From assembly GCF_035582795.1 (NCBI RefSeq), contig NC_134390.1:541060-605059 (forward strand): a stretch of DNA of 64,000 nt, written 5' to 3'. The stretch is from Mycteria americana. Lineage: Eukaryota > Chordata > Aves > Ciconiiformes > Ciconiidae. The position numbers were made by a program, and so were the translations under genes. Below the pieces are notes generated by a model. The model made no database searches and was not told the DNA's origin. It saw nothing but the letters and a program-made list of their open reading frames with translations. The first letter of the stretch is position 1; every line of letters starts with the position of its first letter. Below are positions 33,490 to 43,814 of this stretch, in pieces.

Positions 33490-34760
33490 CAGGCCTCCTT
33501 CTCCGCCTTCGCCCTCCTCCTGGCCACTTGCCTGCCGCTGGAGCTGGCCGCCTGCCGCTCCCGCCCCCCCCCAACGCCCCCCACCACGCCAACCCGCCCT
33601 TCCGCCGCTTCCAGCGCGGCTACTACCGCGGCTACCTGCCGGCACCGGCCACCGACCGGCCACCGACACCCCACCTCTACCAACTCTACCGGAGGGACGA
33701 TCGCCGTCCTCCGCGCCCGCGGCTTCGCCTCCAGCGTCCCGTTCGAGTCGGTTTCCTCTTCTTTAGCAGATCCGTCGGGTGGGAAAAAAATCCCGCGTCC
33801 TTTTTTCCTTGACCTATTCGATTTGTTCTTTGCTCAAACCCTCCCGGGATTATCCGCTGCTGGCGGCGCGGAGGGTTTTTGGCAGGGGGGGGGTGTCCAC
33901 GGCGTTGCTCTTCTCCGCCTTCGAGGGGTGGTAGGTACGTCCACGAGCGCGTGGAGCGGTACGATTTTCCGACCGAGTGGATCGCCATCGCCATCGGAAC
34001 GGTCGTGATTTCCCAAGAGGTTTTTTGGAACAAGGTCATCGCCGTGGGGCGGACGATTTCTTCGCCGAGCGGTTGGGCTTGGGCCCGGTGGCCCCGTTCG
34101 TGGTCTCCATCCCCCTCCTGGTGCCGTCGGGGGGGGAGGGGGGGTGTCTTCGCCGTGAAAAATTGGGTTGAAAACTACGGGAAGAAACGAGCTTTCTCCA
34201 AAACTTGCGGCGACGGTTTGAAGTGCCTCCTCTCCGACCGGCGCGTCCTCCTCCTGGGCACCATCCAGGCTCTGAAAGCGTCATCTTCATCTTCGTCTTC
34301 CTCCGGACGCCCGTCCTGGATCCCCGCGGCGCTCCCTCGGGCATCGTCTTCTCCGGCCTCGTGGCCGCCGGCACGCTGGGCTCCTCGCCGCGGGCTCCGG
34401 CCACCTCCGCTCCCTCACCGCTCTCCTGGTCTTCTTCTCCCTCTTCACGCTCACCTTCTCCACCGACCCCGGCCAGGAGAGCCCCGCCGACTCCTTCCTC
34501 GCCTTCCTCCTCATCGAACTCTCCCGCCGGCTCTAATTCCCAGCCGTTGGTTCCCCCCCCCCCCTCCCCGGATGGAAAGTGGCGCCGGGGGACGATCGCC
34601 TGGGGGTGACGAACTGGTTTCGCCTCCCCCTGAACTTACTGGTCTCTCTGGGTTGACTGGTTCTCCACGACAGCGACCCTCAGACGGGCACCGGCAACGT
34701 GTCCGGCGTCTGCGTGGCCGTCGCTGCTGGCACAAGCGTCGAGGCCGGCTCCGTGCCTGC
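33490..34760 (+). pseudogene. MFSD5: MFSD5, recognisable along its length but many frameshifts
   Basis: MFSD5 is a 12-helix major-facilitator-type membrane protein linked to molybdate transport, about 450 residues in human. Homology in order, spread over all three frames: LLLATCLPLELAACRSRPPP, LYQLYRR, TIAVLRARGFASSV, FSAFEGWY/VHERVERYDFPTEW, LGLGPVAPFV, NWVENYGKKRAFSKTCGDGL, KCLLSDRRVLLLGTIQAL, VIFIFVFLRTPVLDPRGAP, LLVFFSLFTLTFSTDPGQES, FLAFLLIEL, NWFRLPLNLLVSLG, LVLHDSDPQTGTG. An in-frame TAG follows GWY near 33930. I count about ten frame breaks, not all in homopolymers, and the conserved C-terminus is lost after 34720. It is either a decayed gene or badly sequenced. Position between RARG and ESPL1 is the normal MFSD5 locus. 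Confidence 0.85.
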
Positions 34761-34981
34761 CGGGCCGGGGGGTCCGGGGCTATGGGAGGGTGGGGGGCAG
34801 CGGGCAGGGCAGAGACACGGGGAGGGGACGGCGCCCGGGGACACCGGGACCCTCAAACCCCGGGGCAGCCGGTGCCGCCTGCGTCGGCGGGAGAGGAGCC
34901 GGGACCCCCCCCCCGGGGCCGGGGCAGCGCGGGAGACGTTCGATAAATGTTAAATATAACGGAGGTTCCGGCAGGGAGAAA

Positions 34982-35008
34982 AATAAAGAGGCGATAAATA
35001 GCAATAAA
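34982..35008 (+). terminator. MFSD5: Poly(A)-signal-like cluster after MFSD5
   Basis: AATAAA at 34982-34987 and again at 35003-35008 in an A/T-rich patch about 230 bases after the last MFSD5 homology, where a 3' end is expected. Confidence 0.45.
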
Positions 35009-35009
35009 T

Positions 35010-35995
35010 AGAGGGGGGGGGACACGGCACCGGGACGTGCCGCAGCATCGCGGCGCTGGCACCGGGGTGGGAATGGGGGGTGCGCCCGAGACCCGGTGGA
35101 GGGGAGCACGGCGTGGACCGGGGTGCGCTGGGGAGGGACTGGCTGCGTTTTGGGGGATACCCCGGGTGTACTGGGGAGGGAGCCCTGTCCCGGGGGTGTG
35201 GGGGGGGGGTCCTGGGGGGCTGCAGCGGGGTCGTGGCCCTCCCGGGCGGAGGTGGAGGGCTTCATCGCCGTGAAGAGCCTGCGGGAAGCCGAGGAGCGGT
35301 GCGAGGCGGAGGTGGCCGGGGCTGGAGGATGAGTGTGGGGAGGAGATGGGGACCCGGGGTTTGTACGGGGGGGGCACCCGCGTCCTCTCCCTGGCTCTGA
35401 CCCCCCGACGTTTGGGGGCAGGGAGGTGCCTGGGGAGATGGGGGACACGCTGGGAGTTGAAACTGGGGGGGGGGGGGACGGACATGACCCTGCGGGTCAG
35501 GGAGGTTGGGGGGACCCTGGGGAGGTTGCGGGGGGGGGGGGGGGGGGGGCCTCCTCCGGACCCGCTCCAGCAGGTCCCATCCCAGGAGAACGGGGTCGCT
35601 CCAGAAGTGACCCCCCCGTAAGAAATCCAGAGCCCACCGACCAGAATTAAGGGATTGGACTTGGGGGTCGGGTGATGGGGGGTAGGGGTGTAAGCGGGGG
35701 GCAGGATGTGGGGTGGGGGGGGCTCTCTCGGGGGGCAGCCGGCTCGAGCTGGCCCCTCAGAACTAAGCCAAGGGCTTGGAAACCTTCCCTCGGAGCGACA
35801 CGAGCCAGCAGGACCCCAGCGTGCAGGGACCTCCTCGTGCAATGGGTGTGGGTGTGCAAGGGCCCCCGTGCAACGGGCACGGTGTGCAAGGGCCCCCCTG
35901 TAACAGGCAGGGACGTGCAGGGACCCCCGTGCAACGGGGCTGGTGGTGTGCACGCAGGTAGCGTGCAACAGGGTGCGGGTGTGCAGGGGACCGGC
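35010..35995. other. Spacer without recognised gene
   Basis: GC-rich. A short open stretch at about 35250-35330 encodes VEGFIAVKSLREAEERCEAE before a stop; it has coding-like composition but no family was recognised. Isolated GTGCAA words begin near 35820. Confidence 0.5.
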
Positions 35996-38975
35996 ACACG
36001 ACAGCTTTAGGGTGTGCAAAGATGCCTGTGCAATGGGGAGCAGGTGTGCAAGGATGCCTGTGCAATGGGGAGTGGGCGTGCAAAGACGCCTGTGCAACGG
36101 GGAGCGGGTGTGCAAAGATGCCTGTGCAACGGGGAGTGGGTGTGCAAAGATGCCTGTGCAATGGGGAGTGGGCGTGCAAGGATGCCTGTGCAATGGGGAG
36201 TGGGTGTGCAAGGATGCTTGTGCAATGGGGAGCGGGTGTGCAAAGATGCCTGTGCAATGGGGAGCGGGTGTGCAAAGATGCTTGTGCAATGGGGAGTGGG
36301 TGTGCAAGGATGCTTGTGCCCCAGGCGTGCAGGGACCCCCGTGCAACAGGGCTGGTGGTGTGCACGCAGGTAGCGTGCAACAGGGTGCGGGTGTGCAGGG
36401 GACCGGCACACGACAGCTTTAGGGTGTGCAAAGACGCCTGTGCAATGGGGAGCGGGTGTGCAAGGACGCTTGTGCAACGGGGAGCGGGTGTGCAAAGATG
36501 CCTGTGCAATGGGGAGCGGGTGTGCAAGGACGCTTGTGCAATGGGGAGCGGGTGTGCAAAGATGCCTGTGCAATGGGGAGCGGGTGTGCAAGGATGCTTG
36601 TGCAACAGGGAGCGGATGCCTGTGCAACGGGGAGCAGGTGTGCAAAGATGCCTGTGCAATGGGGAGTGGGTGTGCAAGGACGCCTGTGCAATGGGGAGCG
36701 GGTGTGCAAAGATGCTTGTGCAATGGGGAGTGGGTGTGCAAGGACACCTGTGCAATCGGAAGCGGGTGTGCAAAGATGCTTGTGCAATGGGGAGTGGGTG
36801 TGCAAAGACGCCTGTGCAATGGGGAGTGGGCGTGCAAGGACGCCTGTGCAATGGGGAGTGGGTGTGCAGAGATGCCTGTGCAATGGGGTGCGGGTGTGCA
36901 AGGACGCTTGTGCAATGGGGAGCGGGTGTGCAACGGGGAGCGGGTGTGCAAAGATGCTTGTGCAATGGGGAGTGGGTGTGCAAGGACGCCTGTGCAATGG
37001 GGAGCAGGTGTGCAAAGATGCCTGTGCAATGGGGAGCGGGTGTGCAAAGATGCTTGTGCAATGGGGAGTGGGTGTGCAAGGATGCTTGTGCCCCAGGCGT
37101 GCAGGGACCCCCGTGCAACAGGGCTGGTGGTGTGCACGCAGGTAGCGTGCAACAGGGTGCGGGTGTGCAGGGGACCGGCACACGACAGCTTTAGGGTGTG
37201 CAAAGACGCCTGTGCAATGGGGAGCGGGTGTGCAAGGACGCTTGTGCAACGGGGAGCGGGTGTGCAAAGATGCCTGTGCAATGGGGAGCGGGTGTGCAAG
37301 GACGCTTGTGCAACGGGGAGCGGGTGTGCAAAGATGCCTGTGCAATGGGGAGCGGGTGTGCAAGGATGCTTGTGCAACAGGGAGCGGATGCCTGTGCAAC
37401 GGGGAGCAGGTGTGCAAAGATGCCTGTGCAATGGGGAGTGGGTGTGCAAGGACGCCTGTGCAATGGGGAGCGGGTGTGCAAAGATGCTTGTGCAATGGGG
37501 AGTGGGTGTGCAAGGACACCTGTGCAATCGGAAGCGGGTGTGCAAAGATGCTTGTGCAATGGGGAGTGGGTGTGCAAAGACGCCTGTGCAATGGGGAGTG
37601 GGCGTGCAAGGACGCCTGTGCAATGGGGAGTGGGTGTGCAGAGATGCCTGTGCAATGGGGTGCGGGTGTGCAAGGACGCTTGTGCAATGGGGAGCGGGTG
37701 TGCAACGGGGAGCGGGTGTGCAAAGATGCTTGTGCAATGGGGAGTGGGTGTGCAAGGACGCCTGTGCAATGGGGAGCAGGTGTGCAAAGATGCCTGTGCA
37801 ATGGGGAGCGGGTGTGCAAAGATGCTTGTGCAATGGGGAGTGGGTGTGCAAGGATGCTTGTGCCCCAGGCGTGCAGGGACCCCCGTGCAACAGGGCTGGT
37901 GGTGTGCACGCAGGTAGCGTGCAACAGGGTGCGGGTGTGCAGGGGACCGGCACACGACAGCTTTAGGGTGTGCAAAGACGCCTGTGCAATGGGGAGCGGG
38001 TGTGCAAGGACGCTTGTGCAACGGGGAGCGGGTGTGCAAAGATGCCTGTGCAATGGGGAGCGGGTGTGCAAGGACGCTTGTGCAACGGGGAGCGGGTGTG
38101 CAAAGATGCCTGTGCAATGGGGAGCGGGTGTGCAAGGATGCTTGTGCAACAGGGAGCGGATGCCTGTGCAACGGGGAGCAGGTGTGCAAAGATGCCTGTG
38201 CAATGGGGAGTGGGTGTGCAAGGACGCCTGTGCAATGGGGAGCGGGTGTGCAAAGATGCTTGTGCAATGGGGAGTGGGTGTGCAAGGACACCTGTGCAAT
38301 CGGAAGCGGGTGTGCAAAGATGCTTGTGCAATGGGGAGTGGGTGTGCAAAGACGCCTGTGCAATGGGGAGTGGGCGTGCAAGGACGCCTGTGCAATGGGG
38401 AGTGGGTGTGCAGAGATGCCTGTGCAATGGGGTGCGGGTGTGCAAGGACGCTTGTGCAATGGGGAGCGGGTGTGCAACGGGGAGCGGGTGTGCAAAGATG
38501 CTTGTGCAATGGGGAGTGGGTGTGCAAGGACGCCTGTGCAATGGGGAGCAGGTGTGCAAAGATGCCTGTGCAATGGGGAGCGGGTGTGCAAAGATGCTTG
38601 TGCAATGGGGAGTGGGTGTGCAAGGATGCTTGTGCCCCAGGCGTGCAGGGACCCCCGTGCAACAGGGCTGGTGGTGTGCACGCAGGTAGCATGCAACAGG
38701 GTGTGGGTGTGCAGGGGACCGGCACACGACAGCTTTAGGGTGTGCAAAGACGCCTGTGCAATGGGGAGTGGGCGTGCAAAGACACCTGTGCAACGGGGAG
38801 CAGGTGTGCAAAGATGCCTGTGCAATGGGGAGTGGGCGTGCAAAGACGCCTCCACAATGGGGAGTGGGTGTGCAAAGATGCTTGTGCAATGGTGAGTGGG
38901 CGTGCAAGGACGCCTGTGCAACGGGGAGTGGGCGTGCAAGGACCCCTGTGCCCCAGGCGTGCGGGGACCAGCGTG
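35995..38975. repeat. Higher-order tandem repeat, 772-bp period of 32-bp units
   Basis: Base unit of 32 bp with variants of TGTGCAATGGGGAGCGGGTG followed by TGCAAAGATGCC. A marker block (CGTGCAGGGACCCCCGTGCA ... CGACAGCTTTAGGGTGTGC) recurs near 36002, 36414, 37186, 37958 and 38730, giving spacings of 412, 772, 772 and 772. The three 772-bp copies are nearly identical. Long open frames on both strands (up to about 770 codons) follow from the composition and are not genes. Confidence 0.97.
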
Positions 38976-39555
38976 CAACGATGCTGCTGGGTGCGCAGCG
39001 AGGTGCCGGGATCACTGCCCAACGCAGCGCTGGCGTGCGGGGAAGCGTGCGAGGGGGGGCGTGCAAGCGGGTGCCTGCGGAGCAGCGTGAACGAGGCGCC
39101 GGGACACGGCTCCGTGCAGAGCGGGACGGCCCCGTGTTGGTGCAACAGAAACGCCGGTGGACGCCGAAACCCCCCGGTGCACCGGGGACGATCGTGCAAC
39201 ACAAACGCCGGTGTGCACGGAACCTCCCCGCACCAGGAACAATCGCGCAAGCGTGGCTCCGCGCCCCGCGGCTCGGGACGACGAGGTTCCAGCGTGCGAC
39301 TTGCACGCGCGCGGCCCCCCGTGCCGGGCGGGGGGGGGTAGATCCGGAGCAGGTTCCCCCCAAAAACCGCGTGTGGGGGTGGGACCCGCAGCGACACCTT
39401 TCAGAGAGAACACCCCCCTGCTGCCGACCCCCCGCCGCCACGGAGGCGGTGGGGACGAGGACGTTTTGGGGGTCACCGGCCACCCAGGGGGGCCACTCAC
39501 TCCGTAGCAGCGGGTCAGGGCGTCCCCGCGTCCCGTCCTTGGTCCCTCGGGGAGG
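38976..39555. other. Spacer between the 772-bp array and MFSD5 fragment
   Basis: Mixed GC-rich sequence containing scattered GTGCAAC words (39060, 39140, 39190) left over from the array. No exon recognised. Confidence 0.5.
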
Positions 39556-39559
39556 GTGA

Positions 39560-39850
39560 CGCCCGTGGCGCGGCTCGGGTGCGGCGGCGGCCTCGGCCTG
39601 TCCTGGCAGTGTGGGCAGGCGGAGCTCGGCGTCACGGCGGCCGAGGGCGAAGAGGTGGCCGACGGCCAGCAGTGCGACGGCCGCGCGGACGCCGGACGCG
39701 CTCCCGGTGCCCGTCTGAGGGTCGCTGTCGTGGAGAACCAGTAAGCCCAGAGACACCGGTAAGTTCGGGGGGGGGGGGGGCAAAACCGGTTCGTCACCCC
39801 CAGGCGATGGTCCCCCGGTGGTGCCACCTTCCATGGGGGGACGGTCCCCG
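39560..39850 (-). pseudogene. MFSD5: Inverted MFSD5 C-terminal fragment
   Basis: On the minus strand it encodes GDHRLGVTNRF, then one frame over LPVSLGLLVLHDSDPQTGTG, VRAAVALLAVGHLFALGRRD and AELRLPTLPGQ. This matches the human MFSD5 end (LACLGLLVLHDSDRKTGT ... GLFTVVRHDAELRVP). The fragment overlaps the end of the plus-strand copy at 34600-34760, but keeps the true C-terminus that the other copy has lost. The upstream helices are absent. Confidence 0.85.
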
Positions 39851-39869
39851 TGCCCTCGGACACCAGGCG

Positions 39870-40270
39870 GCAGGAGACCGCTGGTGCTCTCAAGGACAAC
39901 GCCGTGCTGCTGGCGGAGGTGGGTCCCACCGACACCCACGGGGGTGGCGGGGGGTCCCCAGTCTGCCCCCCTGCCCCACTCACCCCCCCCCCCCCCCCCC
40001 CAGGTCCAGAAGACAACGAAGGAAAACCCGGCCGTTGTGGAGGACAACTTTGGGGACGTAGACGCCCGCGTCGAGCGGCTGCAGAAGTGAGAGCACCCTG
40101 GAAAGCTGCCACCCACGGGGGGGACGTCTCCTCGTCGCCACCCGTGGGGCGGGGGGTAGGGGGTGTGTGTGGGGACGGGGATGAGCCCGAGTGGGTGGGG
40201 ACGGCCCGGGGCAGGGGCGCGTGGCCCCCCCCCAGGCTGGCGGAGATGATTATTGCTGGTACCGGGGGAT
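39870..40270 (+). other. Three exon-like segments of unknown identity
   Basis: Candidate exons with splice-like borders: 39850-39920 (SDTRRQETAGALKDNAVLLA then GT), 40003-40088 (QKTTKENPAVVEDNFGDVDA RVERLQ between an AG and GTGAGA) and 40233-40258 (LAEMIIA). The charged heptad-like sequence suggests a coiled coil. I do not recognise the family. PFDN5, the usual neighbour of ESPL1, does not match. Confidence 0.3.
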
Positions 40271-40279
40271 GGGAAGGGG

Positions 40280-40930
40280 GGGAACCTCGGTCTTGGTGCG
40301 GGAGAACCTGGCGCTAAACTAACCCCGAGTGGATCCGGGCGTGGGGCCGCGACACCCCCCAAGCCTGAGGTAATGGGGGGCAGCGGGACCCCCCGGCTTG
40401 GGGAGCGGGCACTGGGGCTGGACCCCCCGGCTGCGTCCCCTAGCACCAATGCTGTCCCCCCAGCGCAGGGGCTTCCCTGGGGTGGGGGCCCCACTGGCAA
40501 CGGCAACGGGTTTGAGGCCTGCGGGCAGTTGCCGGGCCATGATCTTGTTGGGATGACGGAGCCGTGGCGGGATGGCTGCCGGGGCGGGGGGACGCAGGAG
40601 GGGGGCAAGGCTGAGGCACTGACGGCCGCCTTTGCCTCCGTCTCTGCCGGCCCGCCCGGCCTTCCGGGGTCCCGGCTCACAGAGGCGGGGGAAAGGCTGG
40701 AGCAAGGCAGACGGACCCTTGGCGGAAGAGGATCAGGGCCGGGAATCCTTCGGGATACCGGACATCGCCGAGTGCGTGGGCGCAGGTGAGCCCCAAAACC
40801 ACGCCGGGGTTCCTGCACGGAGCTCGCCCCGGGGGCACTCCCACGGGCGGGAGCGGGCAGCCCCCCCGCGCGACCCAGCCCGTGTGCACCCCTCTGTGGG
40901 GGGTGCTCACAGCCATCAGTGGGGTCCCAT
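40280..40930. other. Spacer, no recognised gene
   Basis: Mixed GC-rich sequence. An exon-like piece ending RESFGIPDIAECVGA before GTGAGC at 40788 is visible but unassigned. Confidence 0.4.
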
Positions 40931-40937
40931 CAGCGAG

Positions 40938-41283
40938 GGACGTGGCCGAGCAGCTCCGTGGGCTCTCCTTGCAGGAGGGGAGCGCTGCCCGGCGCAGCCA
41001 CCACCACCTCGCCGAGCTGGAGAGACTCCTCGTGCTGAGCTCCGCAGGGGTCTGAGGCGTGGGACAGCTTCTGGACGCGGCTGCAGCAGATCCCCGCTTT
41101 GGCCGCGCGCACTCCCGGTTGGCCCGAGCGGTGAGGCTCGGCCGCTCTACAGCCAGCTCTGCCAGCTCCTGGCTCCGGCCGTGGGGAAGCAGGACCCCCT
41201 CTGCGCCGCGTACCTGCTGTCCCAGGCCGTCTCCATCACCGCTCGCCATCAGATGCTCGGCATCATCCACAGCAAGAGTCGTA
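40938..41283 (+). pseudogene. ESPL1: ESPL1 3'-exon fragments in swapped order
   Basis: Part A, 40938-41100: RDVAEQLRGLSLQEGSAARR then LAELERLLVLSS and, one frame over, EAWDSFWTRLQQIPA. It matches human separase IADQLQGLSLQE ... RIQRLFSF ... ESFQERLALIP. Part B, 41142-41283: PLYSQLCQLLAPAVGKQDPL, CAAYLLSQAVSITARHQMLG and IIHSK, matching human [20 protein letters not shown] ... ESVSITCRHQLL. In separase B comes directly before A; here A comes first. These exons belong downstream of the exons of the main ESPL1 gene in this window. Confidence 0.8.
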
Positions 41284-41289
41284 TGCCGG

Positions 41290-41920
41290 CACTAACCTTC
41301 GCCGTCGTCGGGCACCCTCCGGGGCCGGCGGAGGGGACGAAGCCGCCGCAGAGGCTGGACCCCCTTCCCCGGCGGTGTGCATTCACCATGGAACCGGGAC
41401 CACCTCTCCACCGCGGTACCTGCTGTCCGAGTCCGTCCCCATGCGCACTCGCCCTGCCCCACGGGATCCGGCTTTACTCCTCACGCCAGCCGGCTCCGGC
41501 TCTCCGCGCCTCCCGGCTCCTCGGAGATGCGGGGCTGGCTCGTCGGGCAAGCACCGGGGGACGGCCCTGGAACGCGAGCCGAACCGCCGGGGGAGCCGCC
41601 ACGCCGACCGCTGAGCTCCCCACTTCGCCGGCCGAGCCGCGGGCCTTGCAGCCGCCGGCTCCCGCCGCTCCGGGTCGAGCCACCGCTCGCTCCCGCAGCA
41701 GGGCCCGGCCCGGCCCCCGGCACGCCCCGAGAGCGGCGCCTCCGCCCACCGGCGCCGGCGACGCCGACTTGTCCCGGCCGTCGCTGGAGGCAGCGGAAAA
41801 CAGCTTGGGCGGCTGGGAGGAGGCGGCGGGGACGACAGCTCTACCCCGGTCCCGCCGGAGCCGGGTAGACTTGGCCGCCCTTTGCGCCGGCCGCTCCGGC
41901 AGCCGCATCCCGCGGTAGCC
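41290..41920. other. GC-rich spacer
   Basis: CpG-dense sequence, open in several frames by composition. No recognised exon or repeat. Confidence 0.4.
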
Positions 41921-41924
41921 GGCT

Positions 41925-42030
41925 GCGGAGCCGGGTAGACCTGGCAGCCGGCTGCGGAGCCGGGTAGACCTGGCAGCCAGATGCGGAGCCGGGTAGACCT
42001 GGCAGCCGGTTGCGGAGCCGGCTGGACCTG
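41925..42030. repeat. Tandem repeat, GCGGAGCCGGGTAGACCTGG
   Basis: Four copies of a unit of about 29 bp: GCGGAGCCGGGTAGACCTGG plus CAGCCGGCT. Confidence 0.95.
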
Positions 42031-42059
42031 CCGGTCGCCGCGTCCCGGTTCTCCCGGCC

Positions 42060-42175
42060 GGTTTTGTTTTTTCCCGTTTCCGAGATGGAAACAAACTCTC
42101 ATTTGTTTTTTCCCGTTTCCGAGATGGAAACAAACTCTCATTTGTTTTTTCCCGTTTCCGAGATGGAAGCGCTTC
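42060..42175. repeat. Triple repeat with inverted TTTCC/GGAAA
   Basis: Two full copies and one partial copy of a unit of about 46 bp, each containing GTTTCCGAGATGGAAAC (arms TTTCC and GGAAA around GAGAT) and a TTTGTTTTTTCC stretch. Confidence 0.95.
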
Positions 42176-42179
42176 TCAT

Positions 42180-43540
42180 ACAAGGCAGTAAGTTTAAACG
42201 TACTGCCTCCTGCAAGGGTTACTTTATCTTTATTGGGTTCGGTAGAAACAATCAATAAAATATTAAAGAACAATTTTTAAAAATTCTTCACACACACCCC
42301 CCCCGCCGCACTCCCGCGCACACGCACACCCCTGCCCCGACCCAGGGCCGCTGGGTGCTCGCCGGCTGTTGGTTTTGGTTGTGCAGTGGAGGGTTTTGGA
42401 GGGGGTGGTGGTTTTTTTCTCCTCGCCATCGTTTATTTTGACTTTTTTTTTTTTTTTAATTAAATATATTAAAATACTTATCTGCCATCCTGCAGATGCC
42501 ACCCCCTCGTGACACACGCGTGCTCAGACACACACACACAGACCCCCACACCCACATCACCCCCCCCCCAGCCTCCACCGCAGGCCCGGACCCGCAGGCC
42601 CGTGGGTGCGGACCCCCGACCGCGGACTCTCCACACCCCGGAGCAGCGAGGGGTCCGCAGCCGCGCGCCCCGCGCACCCGCTGCCGGCACCGGGCCCCGC
42701 ACACGGGGAAAGGGCAGCGGTTCCCGCCACGCCGCCAGTCCTGCGCTGTTATTCAATTAATAACGCTAACAATTTCCTTATTAACGTCCATCAATTCATT
42801 TAGGATACACAGAGAGGTAACCGATGATAAGAGAACTAAAAAGTGACTAGGGTCGACTAATAGCTCTTCATAGTTATTCATCTAACCCTCGAGTCGCCGA
42901 GTCACAGCGTCACCGAAACTGGGAATAAACCTCGTAACGCCAACGTAGTGTTGGAGGGCAGGCATTCCTTATTGCGGCGCCGGGTGCAGGGGGGATCGTA
43001 GCATGCGTACCACAGGTCGCATCAACCAAAGCTTATATCGTCCGATTACATACATCAAATTTCCTGGAATCACCGTACATATTCATTCTGTTTCCCAGAA
43101 CGAATTATCATATTCGCGTGGTCATTACGCATGCGTCCTTGAACTCCGAGGGGTTTCCGGGGGGGTCTCTGGTGGTCCTGGGTGGCCGTACAGGTGCGTC
43201 CTTCAGTCGATCCCTTCTTCTGGACGTGCGCAATATCACCTCGCGTACGTAACTTGCTTCCCTTCTTCACGGTGCATGGTCCCTAACAATGATTTGGCAC
43301 CCTTAACACGAACCGATTATCCTAACCACCCTCGACTCGTTGTCGGGACGGGCTGGGGCCGTACTGGGAGCACAGCAGCACGACCGTTCTACTCCTGGCC
43401 CCGTTGTCTTTGGGCACGGCAGCGTATCCGTGGCCATAGGTGTACAAACACGACGTCAAAGCATTGCCTACCCCGCTCCCGTCTCTAGTTACCAAAGAAT
43501 GAACTGATCGTTTTGGTTACACCTGGTTACAACAGGAGGA
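42180..43540. other. A/T-richer island without recognised gene
   Basis: Composition drops to near-balanced compared with the rest of the window. It contains AATAAA at 42254, a T-run at 42443-42457 and an open frame of 161 codons at 43003-43488 starting MRTTGRINQSLYRPITYIKF. No family is recognised; a degraded retroelement is possible. Confidence 0.4.
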
Positions 43541-43544
43541 TTTG

Positions 43545-43800
43545 GGTTGAAGGGACCTCAGGGCTCCTCCAGCCCAGCCCTGCCCGGGCAGGGACACCTT
43601 CTGCTGGAGCAGGGTGCTCCCAGCCCGGCCTCGAGCACTTCCAGGGATGGGGCACCCGCAGCTTCTCTGGGCAGCCCGTGCCCGTGCCTCACCCCCCTCG
43701 GCGCGGGGAATTGCGTCCTTGGGTCTGCTCTGCACCTCCCCTTCTTGCCATTTAAAGCCATTCCCCCCCCTCCCGTCACAACGGGCCCTGGGGAAAAGGC
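43545..43800 (-). mobile_element. CR1 3'-end fragment, antisense
   Basis: Begins GAAGGGACCTCAGGGCTCCT and continues with GGGATGGGGCACCCGCAGC, the reverse complement of the CR1 3' region. It can be compared directly with 61100-61260 in this window. Strongly diverged. Confidence 0.7.
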
Positions 43801-43814
43801 CCTCTCCAGCTTTC

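Noticed and set aside
36007-38738. Cysteine-rich open frames of 500-770 codons in the 772-bp repeat
   Set aside because: They are open on both strands because the 32-bp units lack stops. Translations are repetitive (CKDACAMGSGC, HTRSPLHRHLC) and there is no start, splice or homology context.
39850-40270. PFDN5, the usual neighbour of ESPL1
   Set aside because: The visible segments do not resemble prefoldin subunit 5.
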